From Eubacterium multiforme (GTDB lineage: Bacteria > Bacillota > Clostridia > Clostridiales > Clostridiaceae), in NCBI RefSeq assembly GCF_030813415.1, contig NZ_JAUSUF010000001.1:1-64000 (forward strand): a DNA stretch of 64,000 nt, in the 5' to 3' direction. Below, piece after piece: positions 55,903 to 64,000 of this stretch. Within the stretch, counting starts at the first letter, position 1; every line of letters starts with the position of its first letter. Both the position numbers and the translations under genes were made by a program. Below the pieces are notes generated by a model that saw only the letters and a program-made list of their open reading frames with translations, ran no database searches and was not told where the DNA came from.

Positions 55903-57246
55903 TTCTCTTCACCATCTTATTTCCTAAAAATGAGGTATCATATTCCCCTTTTAAAAACTCTTCCATTTCTAAAATTGAATATTGGAATTCTATATTTGTT
56001 TTAACTCCACCTACACCAAATTCACTTAAAGCTCTTTTCATTCTTGTTATAGCTTCTTCTCTATCTTTTCCATATGATATAAGTTTTGCAAGCATTGAAT
56101 CATAACAATGAGGAATTTTATAACCACAATAAATTGCTGAATCTAATCTAATTCCTAATCCTCCTGGTATATAAAGCTCATTTATTAATCCAGGACAAGG
56201 TCTAAAATCATTTTCTGGATCCTCTGCATTTATTCTACATTCAATGGCATGCCCTTTAATTCTAACATCCTCTTGAATAAAACTTAAAGGTTCACCACTT
56301 GCAATTTTAAGTTGTTCCTTTAAAAGATCTACTCCTGTTACCATTTCTGTTATAGGATGCTCAACCTGAATTCTAGTGTTCATCTCCATAAAATAGTAAT
56401 TATTATCTTTGTCAAGTAAGAATTCTATAGTGCCTGCATTTTTATAATTACAAGCTTTAGCAGCTCTTTTAGCTACTTCTCCCATTTCTCTTCTAAGTTT
56501 TTCATTTAAAACTGAAGATGGAGCTTCCTCTAAAACCTTTTGATTTTTTCTCTGAAGAGAACATTCCCTTTCTCCTAAATGAACTACATTTCCATATTCA
56601 TCTGCTAATATTTGAAATTCTATATGTCTTGGTTTTTCAATAAATTTTTCAATATATAAAGTATCATCACCAAAGCAAGCTAATGATTCAGCCTTTGCTG
56701 TATTATATCCCTTTTTAAATTCTTCATCATTTTTTGCTATTCTAATACCTTTACCTCCACCACCAGCTGAGGCTTTTATCATAATAGGATAGCCTATTTC
56801 CTTTGCAATAGTTAATGCATGTTTTTCATCCCTAATTATTCCTTCAAAACCTGGAACAACTGGGACCTGTGCTTTTTTCATTAACTCTCTTGCTTTAGCT
56901 TTATTTCCCATAAGTTCTATAGAAGTATAATCAGGTCCTATAAATTTTATATTACATTCTTTGCACATCTTAGCAAACTTAGAATTTTCTGATAGGAAAC
57001 CAAATCCTGGATGAATAGCATCTGCTCCTGTTAAAACACAAGCACTTAATATATTTTTTATATTTAAGTAACTATCCTTTGCAGGATAAGCTCCAATACA
57101 AATAGCTTCATCAGCTATTTGTGTATGAAGTGCTTCTTTATCTATCTCAGAGTATACTGCAACTGTTAAAATGCCAAGCTCTTTGCAAGCTCTTATTATT
57201 CTAACTGCTATTTCTCCTCTATTTGCAATCAATACTTTCTTAAACA
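55895..57246 (-). CDS. accC: acetyl-CoA carboxylase, biotin carboxylase subunit
   Basis: This enzyme carboxylates the biotin on AccB using ATP and bicarbonate. The 450 residues include the N-terminal [17 protein letters not shown], the ATP-grasp glycine loop [26 protein letters not shown], and the catalytic [14 protein letters not shown]. The start at 57246 is chosen because AGGATAGGTG lies just upstream; a GTG at 57256 is too close to it. Confidence 0.97.
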
Positions 57247-57256
57247 TATATTTCAC

Positions 57257-57679
57257 CTATCCTATAGCAAACATTATTTCTGCTTCACATACTTTCTTTC
57301 CATCTACTGTAGCTATTCCTTTTCCTATTCCAACTGGTCCTCTAAGTTTTATTATTTCACAGCTTAATTCTAACTTATCTCCAGGGACTACCTTTTGTCT
57401 AAATCTAACCTTGTCTGCTCCAGCAAAAAGTGGAATCTTCCCTTTAAATTCTTCCTTTGTAAGTATTGCAACTGCTCCAACTTGTGCTATAGCTTCAAGT
57501 ATTAAAACTCCTGGCATTACTGGTTCTTGTGGAAAATGTCCTTGAAAAAAGTTTTCATTAAAAGTTATATTTTTATATCCTTTAACTAATTTCCCTTCTT
57601 CCATTTCTGTAATTCTATCCACAAGTAAAAATGGATATCTATGGGGTAGTATCTCTTTAATTTCTTTTATTCCCATCAT
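57257..57679 (-). CDS. fabZ: 3-hydroxyacyl-ACP dehydratase FabZ
   Basis: This hot-dog-fold dehydratase turns 3-hydroxyacyl-ACP into trans-2-enoyl-ACP. The 140 residues carry the catalytic His in [20 protein letters not shown], with the Glu of the same motif. It lies between accB and accC in the operon. There is no fabA or fabM in the cluster, so FabZ with FabF may also serve unsaturated fatty acid synthesis, as reported for some clostridia. Confidence 0.97.
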   Translation of the reverse strand: MMGIKEIKEILPHRYPFLLVDRITEMEEGKLVKGYKNITFNENFFQGHFPQEPVMPGVLILEAIAQVGAVAILTKEEFKGKIPLFAGADKVRFRQKVVPGDKLELSCEIIKLRGPVGIGKGIATVDGKKVCEAEIMFAIG

Positions 57680-57680
57680 A

Positions 57681-58196
57681 TTAAATACCCTCCTTTATTT
57701 TAAATAATGGAGTACCATATTCAACCATATCCCCATCCTTTACTAAAACCTCAGCAACAGTTCCTGAAAATTCGCTTTCTATTTCATTCATAAGTTTCAT
57801 TGCTTCAATTATACAAAGGACATCACCTTTTTTAACAGGATCTCCAACCTTTACAAAGCTTTCACTATCTGGTGAAGGCGACCCATAAAAAGTTCCAACC
57901 ATAGGTGATGTAACTATACTTCCTGAAATTTCTTCCTTTTCATTAATGTTTTCTTTAAGGTTATTTGTTTTATCTTCTTTTACTTCATCACTTACTTTTT
58001 TCTCTAAAATATTTTTATCTAAAACTATATCTTCTGTATTTATTTTTTTATCATTATCTTTTTTGTTTAAATTACTAATTTCTCTTGTTAAGGATTTATC
58101 CATTTTTATATTTGAATCCTTATCTTTATATTCAAAGTAAGCAAGATCTGAATTATTTATAAGTTCAATAAGTTCTTTAATTTCACTAATATCCAT
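57681..58196 (-). CDS. accB: biotin carboxyl carrier protein AccB
   Basis: This carrier of the carboxybiotin intermediate has 171 residues. A helical N-terminus ([14 protein letters not shown]) is followed by a highly charged linker (about 30-92) and the C-terminal biotinyl domain (about 97-170) with the biotin-accepting Lys134 in EAMKLMNE and the thumb segment [10 protein letters not shown]. Charged Lys/Glu linkers in place of the Ala/Pro linkers of enterobacteria are usual in clostridia. Confidence 0.97.
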   Translation of the reverse strand: MDISEIKELIELINNSDLAYFEYKDKDSNIKMDKSLTREISNLNKKDNDKKINTEDIVLDKNILEKKVSDEVKEDKTNNLKENINEKEEISGSIVTSPMVGTFYGSPSPDSESFVKVGDPVKKGDVLCIIEAMKLMNEIESEFSGTVAEVLVKDGDMVEYGTPLFKIKEGI

Positions 58197-58208
58197 ATAA
58201 ATAACCTC

Positions 58209-59447
58209 CTATTTTTCATTCCACTTCTTAAATAATAGTGTTGCATTATGACCACCAAATCCTAATGAATTTGTTAAAGCATAATTAACTTCTTTTTCTC
58301 TTCCAACATTAGGTACATAATCTAAATCACATTCTTCATCAGCTGTTTCATAGCCAATTGTTGGTGGCACAAAATCATCTAATAAAGCTTCAACGCAAAT
58401 TATTGATTCAATAGCACCTGCTGCTCCTAAAAGATGTCCTGTCATTGATTTAGTTGAAGAAACAGGTATTTTATAAGCCTCTTCTCCAAAAGCTTTTTTA
58501 ATAGCTCTTGTTTCAAATTTATCATTTAAAGGTGTAGAAGTTCCATGAGCATTTATATATGAAATTTCTTCTTTTTTAATTGAAGCCTCATTTATTGCAT
58601 CAAGCATTGCTCTAGCAGCACCTTCTCCTTCTGGATCTGGTGATGTTATATGATATCCATCACAAGTACTTCCATATCCAACAACTTCTGCTAAAATTTT
58701 AGCTCCTCTATTTTTAGCTGATTCTAAACTTTCAAGAACTAATATTCCAGCTCCTTCACCCATTACAAATCCACTTCTATCTTTATCAAAAGGAATTGAT
58801 GCCTTCTTTGGATCATTTGATGTATTAAGAGCCTTAAGACTTGCAAAACCTTCTATTCCTATCTTAGTAACAGGTGCTTCAACACCACCTGCTATCATAA
58901 CATCTGCATAACCATGTTTTATTTGTCTAAAAGCTTCACCTATACTATTAGTTCCTGTAGCACAAGCTGTTACAATAGAAGTTGAAGGTCCTTTAAATCC
59001 ATATTTTATAGATATATTACCAGCTGCCATATTTATTATTGCCATTGGTATAAAAAATGGAGATACCCTTTTTGATCCTTCAACCATTTTAGTTATTTCA
59101 GTTTCAATAGTTTGGAATCCTCCAATACCAGAACCAACAAGAACTCCTATTCTATTCTTATCCATATTTTCTAAATCTAATCCTGATGATTTAATTGCTT
59201 CTTCTGTTGCAACTAGTGCAAATTGAGAAAATCTATCTAATCTTTTACTTTCTTTTTTACCTAAAAGTGCTGCTCCATCAAAATTTTTAACTTCTCCAGC
59301 AACCTTAACACTAACCTCGTCTTTATTAACTAATGTTACATAGTCTATTCCAAGCTTTCCAATTTTTGCATTATTCCAAAACTCTTCTACATTATTTCCA
59401 ATTGGAGTTAATGCTCCCATTCCAGTAATTACAACTCTTCTATTCAT
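58209..59447 (-). CDS. fabF: 3-oxoacyl-ACP synthase II (FabF)
   Basis: This elongating ketosynthase adds malonyl-ACP to acyl-ACP. The thiolase-fold protein has 412 residues with catalytic Cys162 in TACATGTNS, His in NAHGTSTP (about 303) and His in STKSMTGHLLGAAGA (about 340). It follows fabG by 20 bases. It is the only elongation ketosynthase in this cluster besides the initiator FabH. Confidence 0.97.
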   Translation of the reverse strand: MNRRVVITGMGALTPIGNNVEEFWNNAKIGKLGIDYVTLVNKDEVSVKVAGEVKNFDGAALLGKKESKRLDRFSQFALVATEEAIKSSGLDLENMDKNRIGVLVGSGIGGFQTIETEITKMVEGSKRVSPFFIPMAIINMAAGNISIKYGFKGPSTSIVTACATGTNSIGEAFRQIKHGYADVMIAGGVEAPVTKIGIEGFASLKALNTSNDPKKASIPFDKDRSGFVMGEGAGILVLESLESAKNRGAKILAEVVGYGSTCDGYHITSPDPEGEGAARAMLDAINEASIKKEEISYINAHGTSTPLNDKFETRAIKKAFGEEAYKIPVSSTKSMTGHLLGAAGAIESIICVEALLDDFVPPTIGYETADEECDLDYVPNVGREKEVNYALTNSLGFGGHNATLLFKKWNEK

Positions 59448-59467
59448 AAAAATTCCTCCAAAAAAAA

Positions 59468-60208
59468 TTACATTACCATTCCACCATCTACATTCATAAC
59501 TTGACCTGTTACATATGATGCTTCATCTGATACTAAAAATGCTACCATATTTGCAACATCTTCAGGGTTACCAAGTCTTTTAAGTGGTATACTCTTTTTT
59601 ATTTCTTCTTTGTATTTTTCTCCAAGAATATCTGTCATGTCAGTATCAATAAATCCTGGTGCTATAGCATTAACTGTAACTCCTCTACTACCAACTTCTT
59701 TAGCTAATGACTTAGTCATTCCAATTACACCAGCTTTTGATGCTGCATAATTTACTTGACCTGCATTTCCAACTAATCCAACAACAGATGATAAATTAAC
59801 TATTTTCCCATATTTTTGTCTAACCATTACTGGTGTTATACCTTTTAAGCAGTTAAATACTCCTTTTAAGTTTACATCTATAACATTATCAAAATCTTCT
59901 TCTTTCATTCTTAAAATTAAAGTATCTTTTGTTATACCTGCATTATTAATCATTATATCTATTTTACCAAATTTTTCTTTAGCTGCCTTAATCATCTCTT
60001 CTACATCTTTACTATTGCTTATATCGCATTTATATAAAAGTACATCTATTCCCATACTTAGAAGTTCTTCTTTTACCTTTTCTGCCTCTTCTTCATTACT
60101 TCTATAATTTAAAACAATATTTGCTCCAAGAGAAGCTAACTTTTTTGCTATTGCCTTTCCTATTCCCCTTGAAGCTCCCGTCACTATTGCACATTTATCC
60201 TTTAACAT
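59468..60208 (-). CDS. fabG: 3-oxoacyl-ACP reductase FabG
   Basis: This NADPH-dependent short-chain dehydrogenase reduces 3-oxoacyl-ACP to the 3-hydroxy form. The 246 residues contain the nucleotide motif TGASRGIGKAIA (10-21), NNAGIT (88-93), the catalytic Ser (about 140-141), and Tyr154-x3-Lys158 in YAASKAG. It lies ten bases after fabD. Confidence 0.97.
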   Translation of the reverse strand: MLKDKCAIVTGASRGIGKAIAKKLASLGANIVLNYRSNEEEAEKVKEELLSMGIDVLLYKCDISNSKDVEEMIKAAKEKFGKIDIMINNAGITKDTLILRMKEEDFDNVIDVNLKGVFNCLKGITPVMVRQKYGKIVNLSSVVGLVGNAGQVNYAASKAGVIGMTKSLAKEVGSRGVTVNAIAPGFIDTDMTDILGEKYKEEIKKSIPLKRLGNPEDVANMVAFLVSDEASYVTGQVMNVDGGMVM

Positions 60209-60217
60209 ATAACCCTC

Positions 60218-61159
60218 CTATTGTTCCTTCATTTCTTTTATAATTTTATTTAATGATTCCAAATTTTCTACATTATAAATTTTTACTTTTCTATTAATCT
60301 TTTTAACAAATCCACTAAGAGATTTTCCAGGACCTACTTCTATAAATGTATCAACACCTTTGTCTAACATATCCCTTATAGTTTTTTCAAATAATACTGA
60401 TGACATTATGTGTTTTCTTAAAATATCTTTTAAATTATCTTCATCTTTATATGGAAGTCCTGAAATATTTGAATAAACTATTTTATTAAATTTATTAAAT
60501 TTAACTTTTTCAAGTTCCTTTAAAAATTCAAAACTTGCATCTTTAAGTAATGAACTATGAAATGGTCCACTTACCTTAAGTGGTACTCCAAGTCCTCCAA
60601 GTTCCTTTGCTATTTTTATAGATTCTTCTATTGCTTTATTTTCTCCAGATACAACAACTTGACCTGGACAATTATAATTTGCACCTTCAATTATTCCAAA
60701 CTTTGAAGCTCTATTTAAAAGTTCTTCTATTTTTTCATTATTTAATTTTAATATAGCTGCCATTTTCCCAAGGCCCTTTGGAAGGGAGCTTCCCATAATC
60801 CTTCCTCTTTCCTTTATAAGCTTTAATCCATCTGAAAAATCTAATGCTCCTCCATAAATTAAAGCCCCATACTCTCCAAGAGAAAGTCCAGCTGTATAAT
60901 CTCCAATTATTCCATTTTTTTCTAATGCTTTTACAATAGCTAAAGAGGTTAATAATATAGCAGGTTGTGCATTTTCAGTGAGCTTTAAATCATCTTCATT
61001 TCCACTAAATATTAAATCTTTAATATTCATATTTAATATTTCTTCACCTTTATCAAAAACTTCCCTGCACTCTTTAATATTTTCGTATAAATCCTTTCCC
61101 ATTCCTATATATTGAGATCCTTGACCTGCAAATAATATAGCAATATTTTCACTACTCAT
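60218..61159 (-). CDS. fabD: malonyl-CoA:ACP acyltransferase FabD
   Basis: This transferase loads malonyl groups onto ACP. The 313 residues show FAGQGSQYIGMG, the nucleophile Ser93 in GLSLGEYGAL and the His in SGPFHSSLL (about 201). The start is at 61159: its ribosome site GGAGG lies inside the last codons of fabK, and the start overlaps the fabK stop codon by eight bases. The longer in-frame version has no ribosome site. Confidence 0.96.
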   Translation of the reverse strand: MSSENIAILFAGQGSQYIGMGKDLYENIKECREVFDKGEEILNMNIKDLIFSGNEDDLKLTENAQPAILLTSLAIVKALEKNGIIGDYTAGLSLGEYGALIYGGALDFSDGLKLIKERGRIMGSSLPKGLGKMAAILKLNNEKIEELLNRASKFGIIEGANYNCPGQVVVSGENKAIEESIKIAKELGGLGVPLKVSGPFHSSLLKDASFEFLKELEKVKFNKFNKIVYSNISGLPYKDEDNLKDILRKHIMSSVLFEKTIRDMLDKGVDTFIEVGPGKSLSGFVKKINRKVKIYNVENLESLNKIIKEMKEQ

Positions 61160-62090
61160 ATAAACCTCCAAATTTTGAGATTGTATCTTTAGCTCCATTA
61201 ATTAAATCTTCTATTATTTCCTTACAGCTTTCTTCTTTATTAATTAGTCCAGATATTTGACCTGCCATAACAGAACCATTAATAACATCTCCTTCTATTG
61301 CTGCTTTTGGAAGAGATCCTTTTCCAAGACTTTCTAATTCTTCAATTGTTCCATTATTTTTTTCTAATTTTTGAAATTCTCTAGATAATTTATTTTTTAT
61401 TACTCTAACAGGATGACCAGTTGATCTTCCAGTTACATCTGTATCAATATCTTTTGCCCCTAAAACTTTATTTTTATAATTTTGATGTACTGTACATTCT
61501 TTAGCAACTAAAAATCTAGTACCAACTTGAATTCCTTCTCCTCCAAGCATGAAGGCAGCAGCAGTTCCTCTTCCATCTGCTATTCCACCAGCAGCTATTA
61601 CTGGTATTTTTACAGCATCTGCAACTTGTGGAATTAAAGTCATAGTTGTAAGTTGACCAACATGACCTCCTGATTCATTACCTTCTGCAATAATTGCATC
61701 TGCTCCCATCTTTTCCATTCTCTTTGCTAAAGCAACTGATGCAACAACTGGAATAACCTTTATTCCATGAGATTTCCACATTTCCATATACTTTCCTGGA
61801 CTTCCTGCTCCTGTTGTAACTACTGAAACCCCTTCTTCGCAAACAAGTTTTGCTACTTCATCTGCATGTTCAGACATAAGCATTATATTTACTCCAAAAG
61901 GTTTATTTGTAATTTTTTTAGCTTTTCTTATTTCTTCTCTTATCCATTCAATTGGTGCTGTTCCAGTAATTAATCCAAGACCACCAGCCTCACTTACAGC
62001 CGCTGCTAAAGATGCATCTGCAATCCAAGCCATTCCACCTTGAAGTACTGGATATTTAATATTTAATATTTTGCAAACTCTATTACTCAT
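61152..62090 (-). CDS. fabK: FabK, flavin-dependent enoyl-ACP reductase II
   Basis: This FMN-dependent reductase completes each elongation cycle by reducing the enoyl-ACP. The 312 residues form a TIM barrel of the nitronate monooxygenase/FabK group with NIKYPVLQGGMAWIAD, the active-site His143 in EGNESGGHVGQ, and the flavin phosphate segments AAGGIADGRG and GGEGIQVGTRF. FabK instead of FabI predicts low sensitivity to triclosan. It follows a hairpin after acpP. Confidence 0.96.
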   Translation of the reverse strand: MSNRVCKILNIKYPVLQGGMAWIADASLAAAVSEAGGLGLITGTAPIEWIREEIRKAKKITNKPFGVNIMLMSEHADEVAKLVCEEGVSVVTTGAGSPGKYMEMWKSHGIKVIPVVASVALAKRMEKMGADAIIAEGNESGGHVGQLTTMTLIPQVADAVKIPVIAAGGIADGRGTAAAFMLGGEGIQVGTRFLVAKECTVHQNYKNKVLGAKDIDTDVTGRSTGHPVRVIKNKLSREFQKLEKNNGTIEELESLGKGSLPKAAIEGDVINGSVMAGQISGLINKEESCKEIIEDLINGAKDTISKFGGLYE

Positions 62091-62138
62091 TAAAGTTCCT
62101 CCTAAAATTACTTATAAAACTTAATTTATCCATAATAA

Positions 62139-62175
62139 ATAAAATCGGGCTTTAAATTAAGACCCGATTTTATTT
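62139..62175 (-). terminator. hairpin between acpP and fabK
   Basis: A strong stem (AAAATCGGG.../...CCCGATTTT, continued by an inner AT stem) with a T-rich minus-strand tail lies about 70 bases after acpP. It would end most acpP transcripts and let only some read through into fabK, giving an excess of acpP mRNA. Confidence 0.75.
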
Positions 62176-62239
62176 TCAGAATATTCTGTTAACTCTGATT
62201 AAAACTACTATGAGTAACAGATTGTAGCCTTAAAAATAA

Positions 62240-62464
62240 TTAGTTATTCTTCTTTTTTTCAACATAGTCTACTGCATCTTTTATGCTCTTAATGCTTTCT
62301 GCATCCTCTAATTGAATTCCAAACTTTTCTTCAATTTCAATTACAACTTGAAATAAATCAAGTGAATCTGCTCCTAAATCTTCAAATGTAGTATCCATTG
62401 TTACTTCACTTTCATCTACTCCTAATTGTTCACAAACAACTTCTCTAATTTCTTCAAATATCAT
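62240..62464 (-). CDS. acpP: acyl carrier protein
   Basis: This 74-residue acidic carrier holds growing acyl chains on a phosphopantetheine arm attached to Ser34 in the motif GADSLD. The four-helix layout is normal. The start at 62464 follows GGAGGT by seven bases; a longer start within the ribosome site gives five more residues and is unlikely. A terminator hairpin follows. Confidence 0.97.
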   Translation of the reverse strand: MIFEEIREVVCEQLGVDESEVTMDTTFEDLGADSLDLFQVVIEIEEKFGIQLEDAESIKSIKDAVDYVEKKKNN

Positions 62465-62512
62465 ATTTCTTACCTCCATAATTTACAAAAATCTATATAT
62501 TTTAATTTATAA

Positions 62513-63490
62513 TTACCACTTAATTAATGTAGCACCACAAGTTAATCCTCCACCAAAAGCAACTAACACAATTAAATCTCCAGCCTTTAATTTTCCTTCC
62601 TTATTTAAATCTGCTAGTGCTATTGGAACAGATGCTGATGATGTATTTCCAACTTTATTTAAGTTTGTATAAAACTTTTCACTTTCAAGATTAAGCTTTC
62701 TTGCAGCATAATCTATTATTCTTAAATTAGCTTGATGAGGAATAATATAATCTACATCATCTAATATGTAGCCTGTATTTTCTAATACTTTATTTATAGA
62801 AGTAACCATTGCCTTAGTAGCAAATTTAAATACTTCTCTTCCATTCATTTTAATATATTGATCTTTAATTTTTTCTTCCTTTACAAAAGGATTTATTACA
62901 CTATTTGCTTCTGCAGTTAATGCATCTCCTTTATCTCCTTCTGAAATTGAATAGGTATTTATGATTCCACTTGCATCATCTTCAGATGCTTTTATGACAG
63001 CAGCTCCTCCGCCATCTCCAAAAAGTACGCAAGTACTTCTATCTTTCCAGTCAACAATTTTAGAAAGAGTTTCAGCTCCAACTATAAGGGCATTTTTATA
63101 TCTACCTGTTTTAAGTAAACTTTCCCCAACTTCTAATGCATAAATAAATCCTGTACATGCTGCATTAATATCAAAGGCTGTTGCATTTATAGCTCCTAAT
63201 TTCTTTTGAAGAATACATGCAACTGATGGAGTAAATGAATCTGGAGTAATAGTTGCAACTATTATTAAATCCAATTCATTACCTTCAATATTTGATGATG
63301 ATAGTGCAGCAATTGCTGATTTATAAGCAATACTTGATGTATCTTCACCTTCTGAAATCCTTCTTTCACAAATTCCTGTTCTTTCAATTATCCACTGATG
63401 ATTTGTTTCTACTAATTCACTTAAATCATCATTAGTAACTATTCTTGAAGGAATATAAGAACCTACACCTTTAATTTTTACTTTCTTCAT
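62513..63490 (-). CDS. fabH: 3-oxoacyl-ACP synthase III (FabH)
   Basis: This initiates fatty acid synthesis by condensing acyl-CoA with malonyl-ACP. The 325 residues form a thiolase fold with catalytic Cys112 in NAACTGFIYA, His in IPHQANLRII (about 249) and Asn in NKVGNTSSASVP (about 279). It follows the regulator gene by ten bases and so belongs to the same operon. Confidence 0.97.
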   Translation of the reverse strand: MKKVKIKGVGSYIPSRIVTNDDLSELVETNHQWIIERTGICERRISEGEDTSSIAYKSAIAALSSSNIEGNELDLIIVATITPDSFTPSVACILQKKLGAINATAFDINAACTGFIYALEVGESLLKTGRYKNALIVGAETLSKIVDWKDRSTCVLFGDGGGAAVIKASEDDASGIINTYSISEGDKGDALTAEANSVINPFVKEEKIKDQYIKMNGREVFKFATKAMVTSINKVLENTGYILDDVDYIIPHQANLRIIDYAARKLNLESEKFYTNLNKVGNTSSASVPIALADLNKEGKLKAGDLIVLVAFGGGLTCGATLIKW

Positions 63491-63500
63491 GATTTTCTCC

Positions 63501-63953
63501 TTAATTACTTAAGTTATACTCCACTTTGAAGAACTCATTTAATCTTTCTAATGAGGACATAAGAACTTTTTCCTCATCTTCTGATAATCCTTTAATAGTT
63601 GCATTAATCATATCGCTATGGAATTTCTCATGTAATCTATACGCAAGCTTTCCTTTTTTAGTTAATTTAATTAAAACAACTCTTCTATCTTCTTCAATTC
63701 TTTTTCTCTCTACATATTCTTTTTTAATTAATTTATTAATTGCTGTTGTTAATGTTCCAACAGTAATTTTTAAATCTCCCGCTACTTCAGACATTGTTCT
63801 TTCTGTATACATTCCAATTGCTTCTATTGTATGTATTTCTGTTACGGATAAATCATTAATAACTCCTTGTTTTAATGCTCGCTCTTCAATTTGAAGTATA
63901 TCATTAAAAATTTGTACCAATAACTCATTTAATACTTTTTTATTTTTATCCAT
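63501..63953 (-). CDS. fabT: MarR-family regulator of fatty acid synthesis (FabT-like)
   Basis: This is a 150-residue winged-helix regulator with the MarR core (TMSEVAGDLKITVGTLTTAINKLIKKEYVERKRIEEDRRVVLIKLTKKG; recognition helix GTLTTAINKL). It sits first in the fab operon, as FabT does in streptococci, where it represses fab genes with acyl-ACP as co-repressor. GGAGG lies eight bases before the ATG at 63953. The FabT name rests on position and family, not on a confirmed binding site. Confidence 0.8.
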   Translation of the reverse strand: MDKNKKVLNELLVQIFNDILQIEERALKQGVINDLSVTEIHTIEAIGMYTERTMSEVAGDLKITVGTLTTAINKLIKKEYVERKRIEEDRRVVLIKLTKKGKLAYRLHEKFHSDMINATIKGLSEDEEKVLMSSLERLNEFFKVEYNLSN

Positions 63954-63973
63954 TAATAAATCCTCCACACTTT

Positions 63974-63990
63974 GTATATTCTATATATAC
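63974..63990. promoter_or_regulatory. candidate operator before fabT
   Basis: GTATATTCTATATATAC is a 6-5-6 inverted repeat 21 bases upstream of the fabT start. It is a possible autoregulatory site, but it is AT-rich and does not closely match the streptococcal FabT motif. The promoter itself probably lies past the window edge. Confidence 0.3.
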
Positions 63991-64000
63991 TATAAATATT

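Noticed and set aside
1-64000. CRISPR array, tRNA, rRNA or prophage
   Set aside because: No direct-repeat/spacer pattern, cloverleaf with a 3' CCA region, rRNA sequence, integrase or phage structural gene was found when reading both strands.

Overview
The window is a chromosomal segment of a low-GC, endospore-forming Firmicute, most probably Clostridium perfringens or a very close relative. The evidence is the AT-rich base composition, the complete set of mother-cell and forespore sigma factor genes (sigG, sigE with spoIIGA, and an uninterrupted sigK followed by pilT), a clostridial-type fatty acid cluster using FabK, and the gene orders alaS-ireB-ruvX-DUF1292-fur-rnj and mltG-trmR-trhP-udk. 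This assignment is from recall of gene order, not from a search. All but one of the genes (a small thioredoxin-like gene at 51868-52191) lie on the minus strand, so the layout below runs from the left edge but transcription runs right to left.

Layout. (1) 1-5100: start of a minus-strand gene leaving the window at position 1, with a near-perfect sigma-54 promoter, preceded by a TyrR-like ACT-PAS-AAA+ enhancer-binding protein; then a PhoR/PhoP-type two-component system and a PgeF-type protein. (2) 5200-16100: nrdR, a YlmC/YmxH PRC-barrel protein, sigG, sigE, spoIIGA, a large SH3-repeat glucosaminidase, ftsZ, ftsA, pilT, sigK. This is the sporulation and cell-division block. (3) 16150-31400: a class B penicillin-binding protein, udk, a U32 tRNA hydroxylation protein with its TrmR methyltransferase, mltG, typA, rnj, fur, DUF1292, ruvX, ireB, and alaS with a T-box leader, then an AI-2E-family membrane protein and a PRC-barrel protein. 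(4) 31500-43250: an accessory region. It holds an ABC export/efflux cassette with two tiny membrane proteins, flanked by two about 97% identical 125-bp copies of the 3' end of a coiled-coil protein gene; a DJ-1/PfpI gene broken by a one-base deletion; XRE and WYL regulators; a radical SAM protein; a GyrI-like protein; a 2'-5' RNA ligase-like protein; and a candidate small RNA. (5) 43500-48200: mnmA, iscU-like, nifS-like, an Rrf2 regulator and rarA, forming an Fe-S/tRNA thiolation operon. (6) 48300-54100: an SsuABC-type ABC importer, an acetyltransferase, the thioredoxin-like gene, a HutP-family protein and two proteins of unknown function. (7) 54200-63953: the complete type II fatty acid synthesis operon, fabT-fabH-acpP-fabK-fabD-fabG-fabF-accB-fabZ-accC-accD-accA.

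The genes work together mainly in four modules: the sigE/sigG/sigK cascade with SpoIIGA; division (FtsA/FtsZ); sulfur transfer from cysteine to Fe-S clusters and tRNA (Rrf2-NifS-NifU-MnmA); and malonyl-CoA synthesis plus chain elongation under a FabT-like MarR regulator. The least ordinary signals are the duplicated fragment flanking the ABC cassette, the candidate small RNA at 41898-42034, a hairpin that buries the ribosome binding site of the penicillin-binding protein gene, and palindromic candidate operators beside the WYL, Rrf2 and SsuABC-type genes. No tRNA, rRNA, CRISPR array, intact IS element or prophage gene was recognised.
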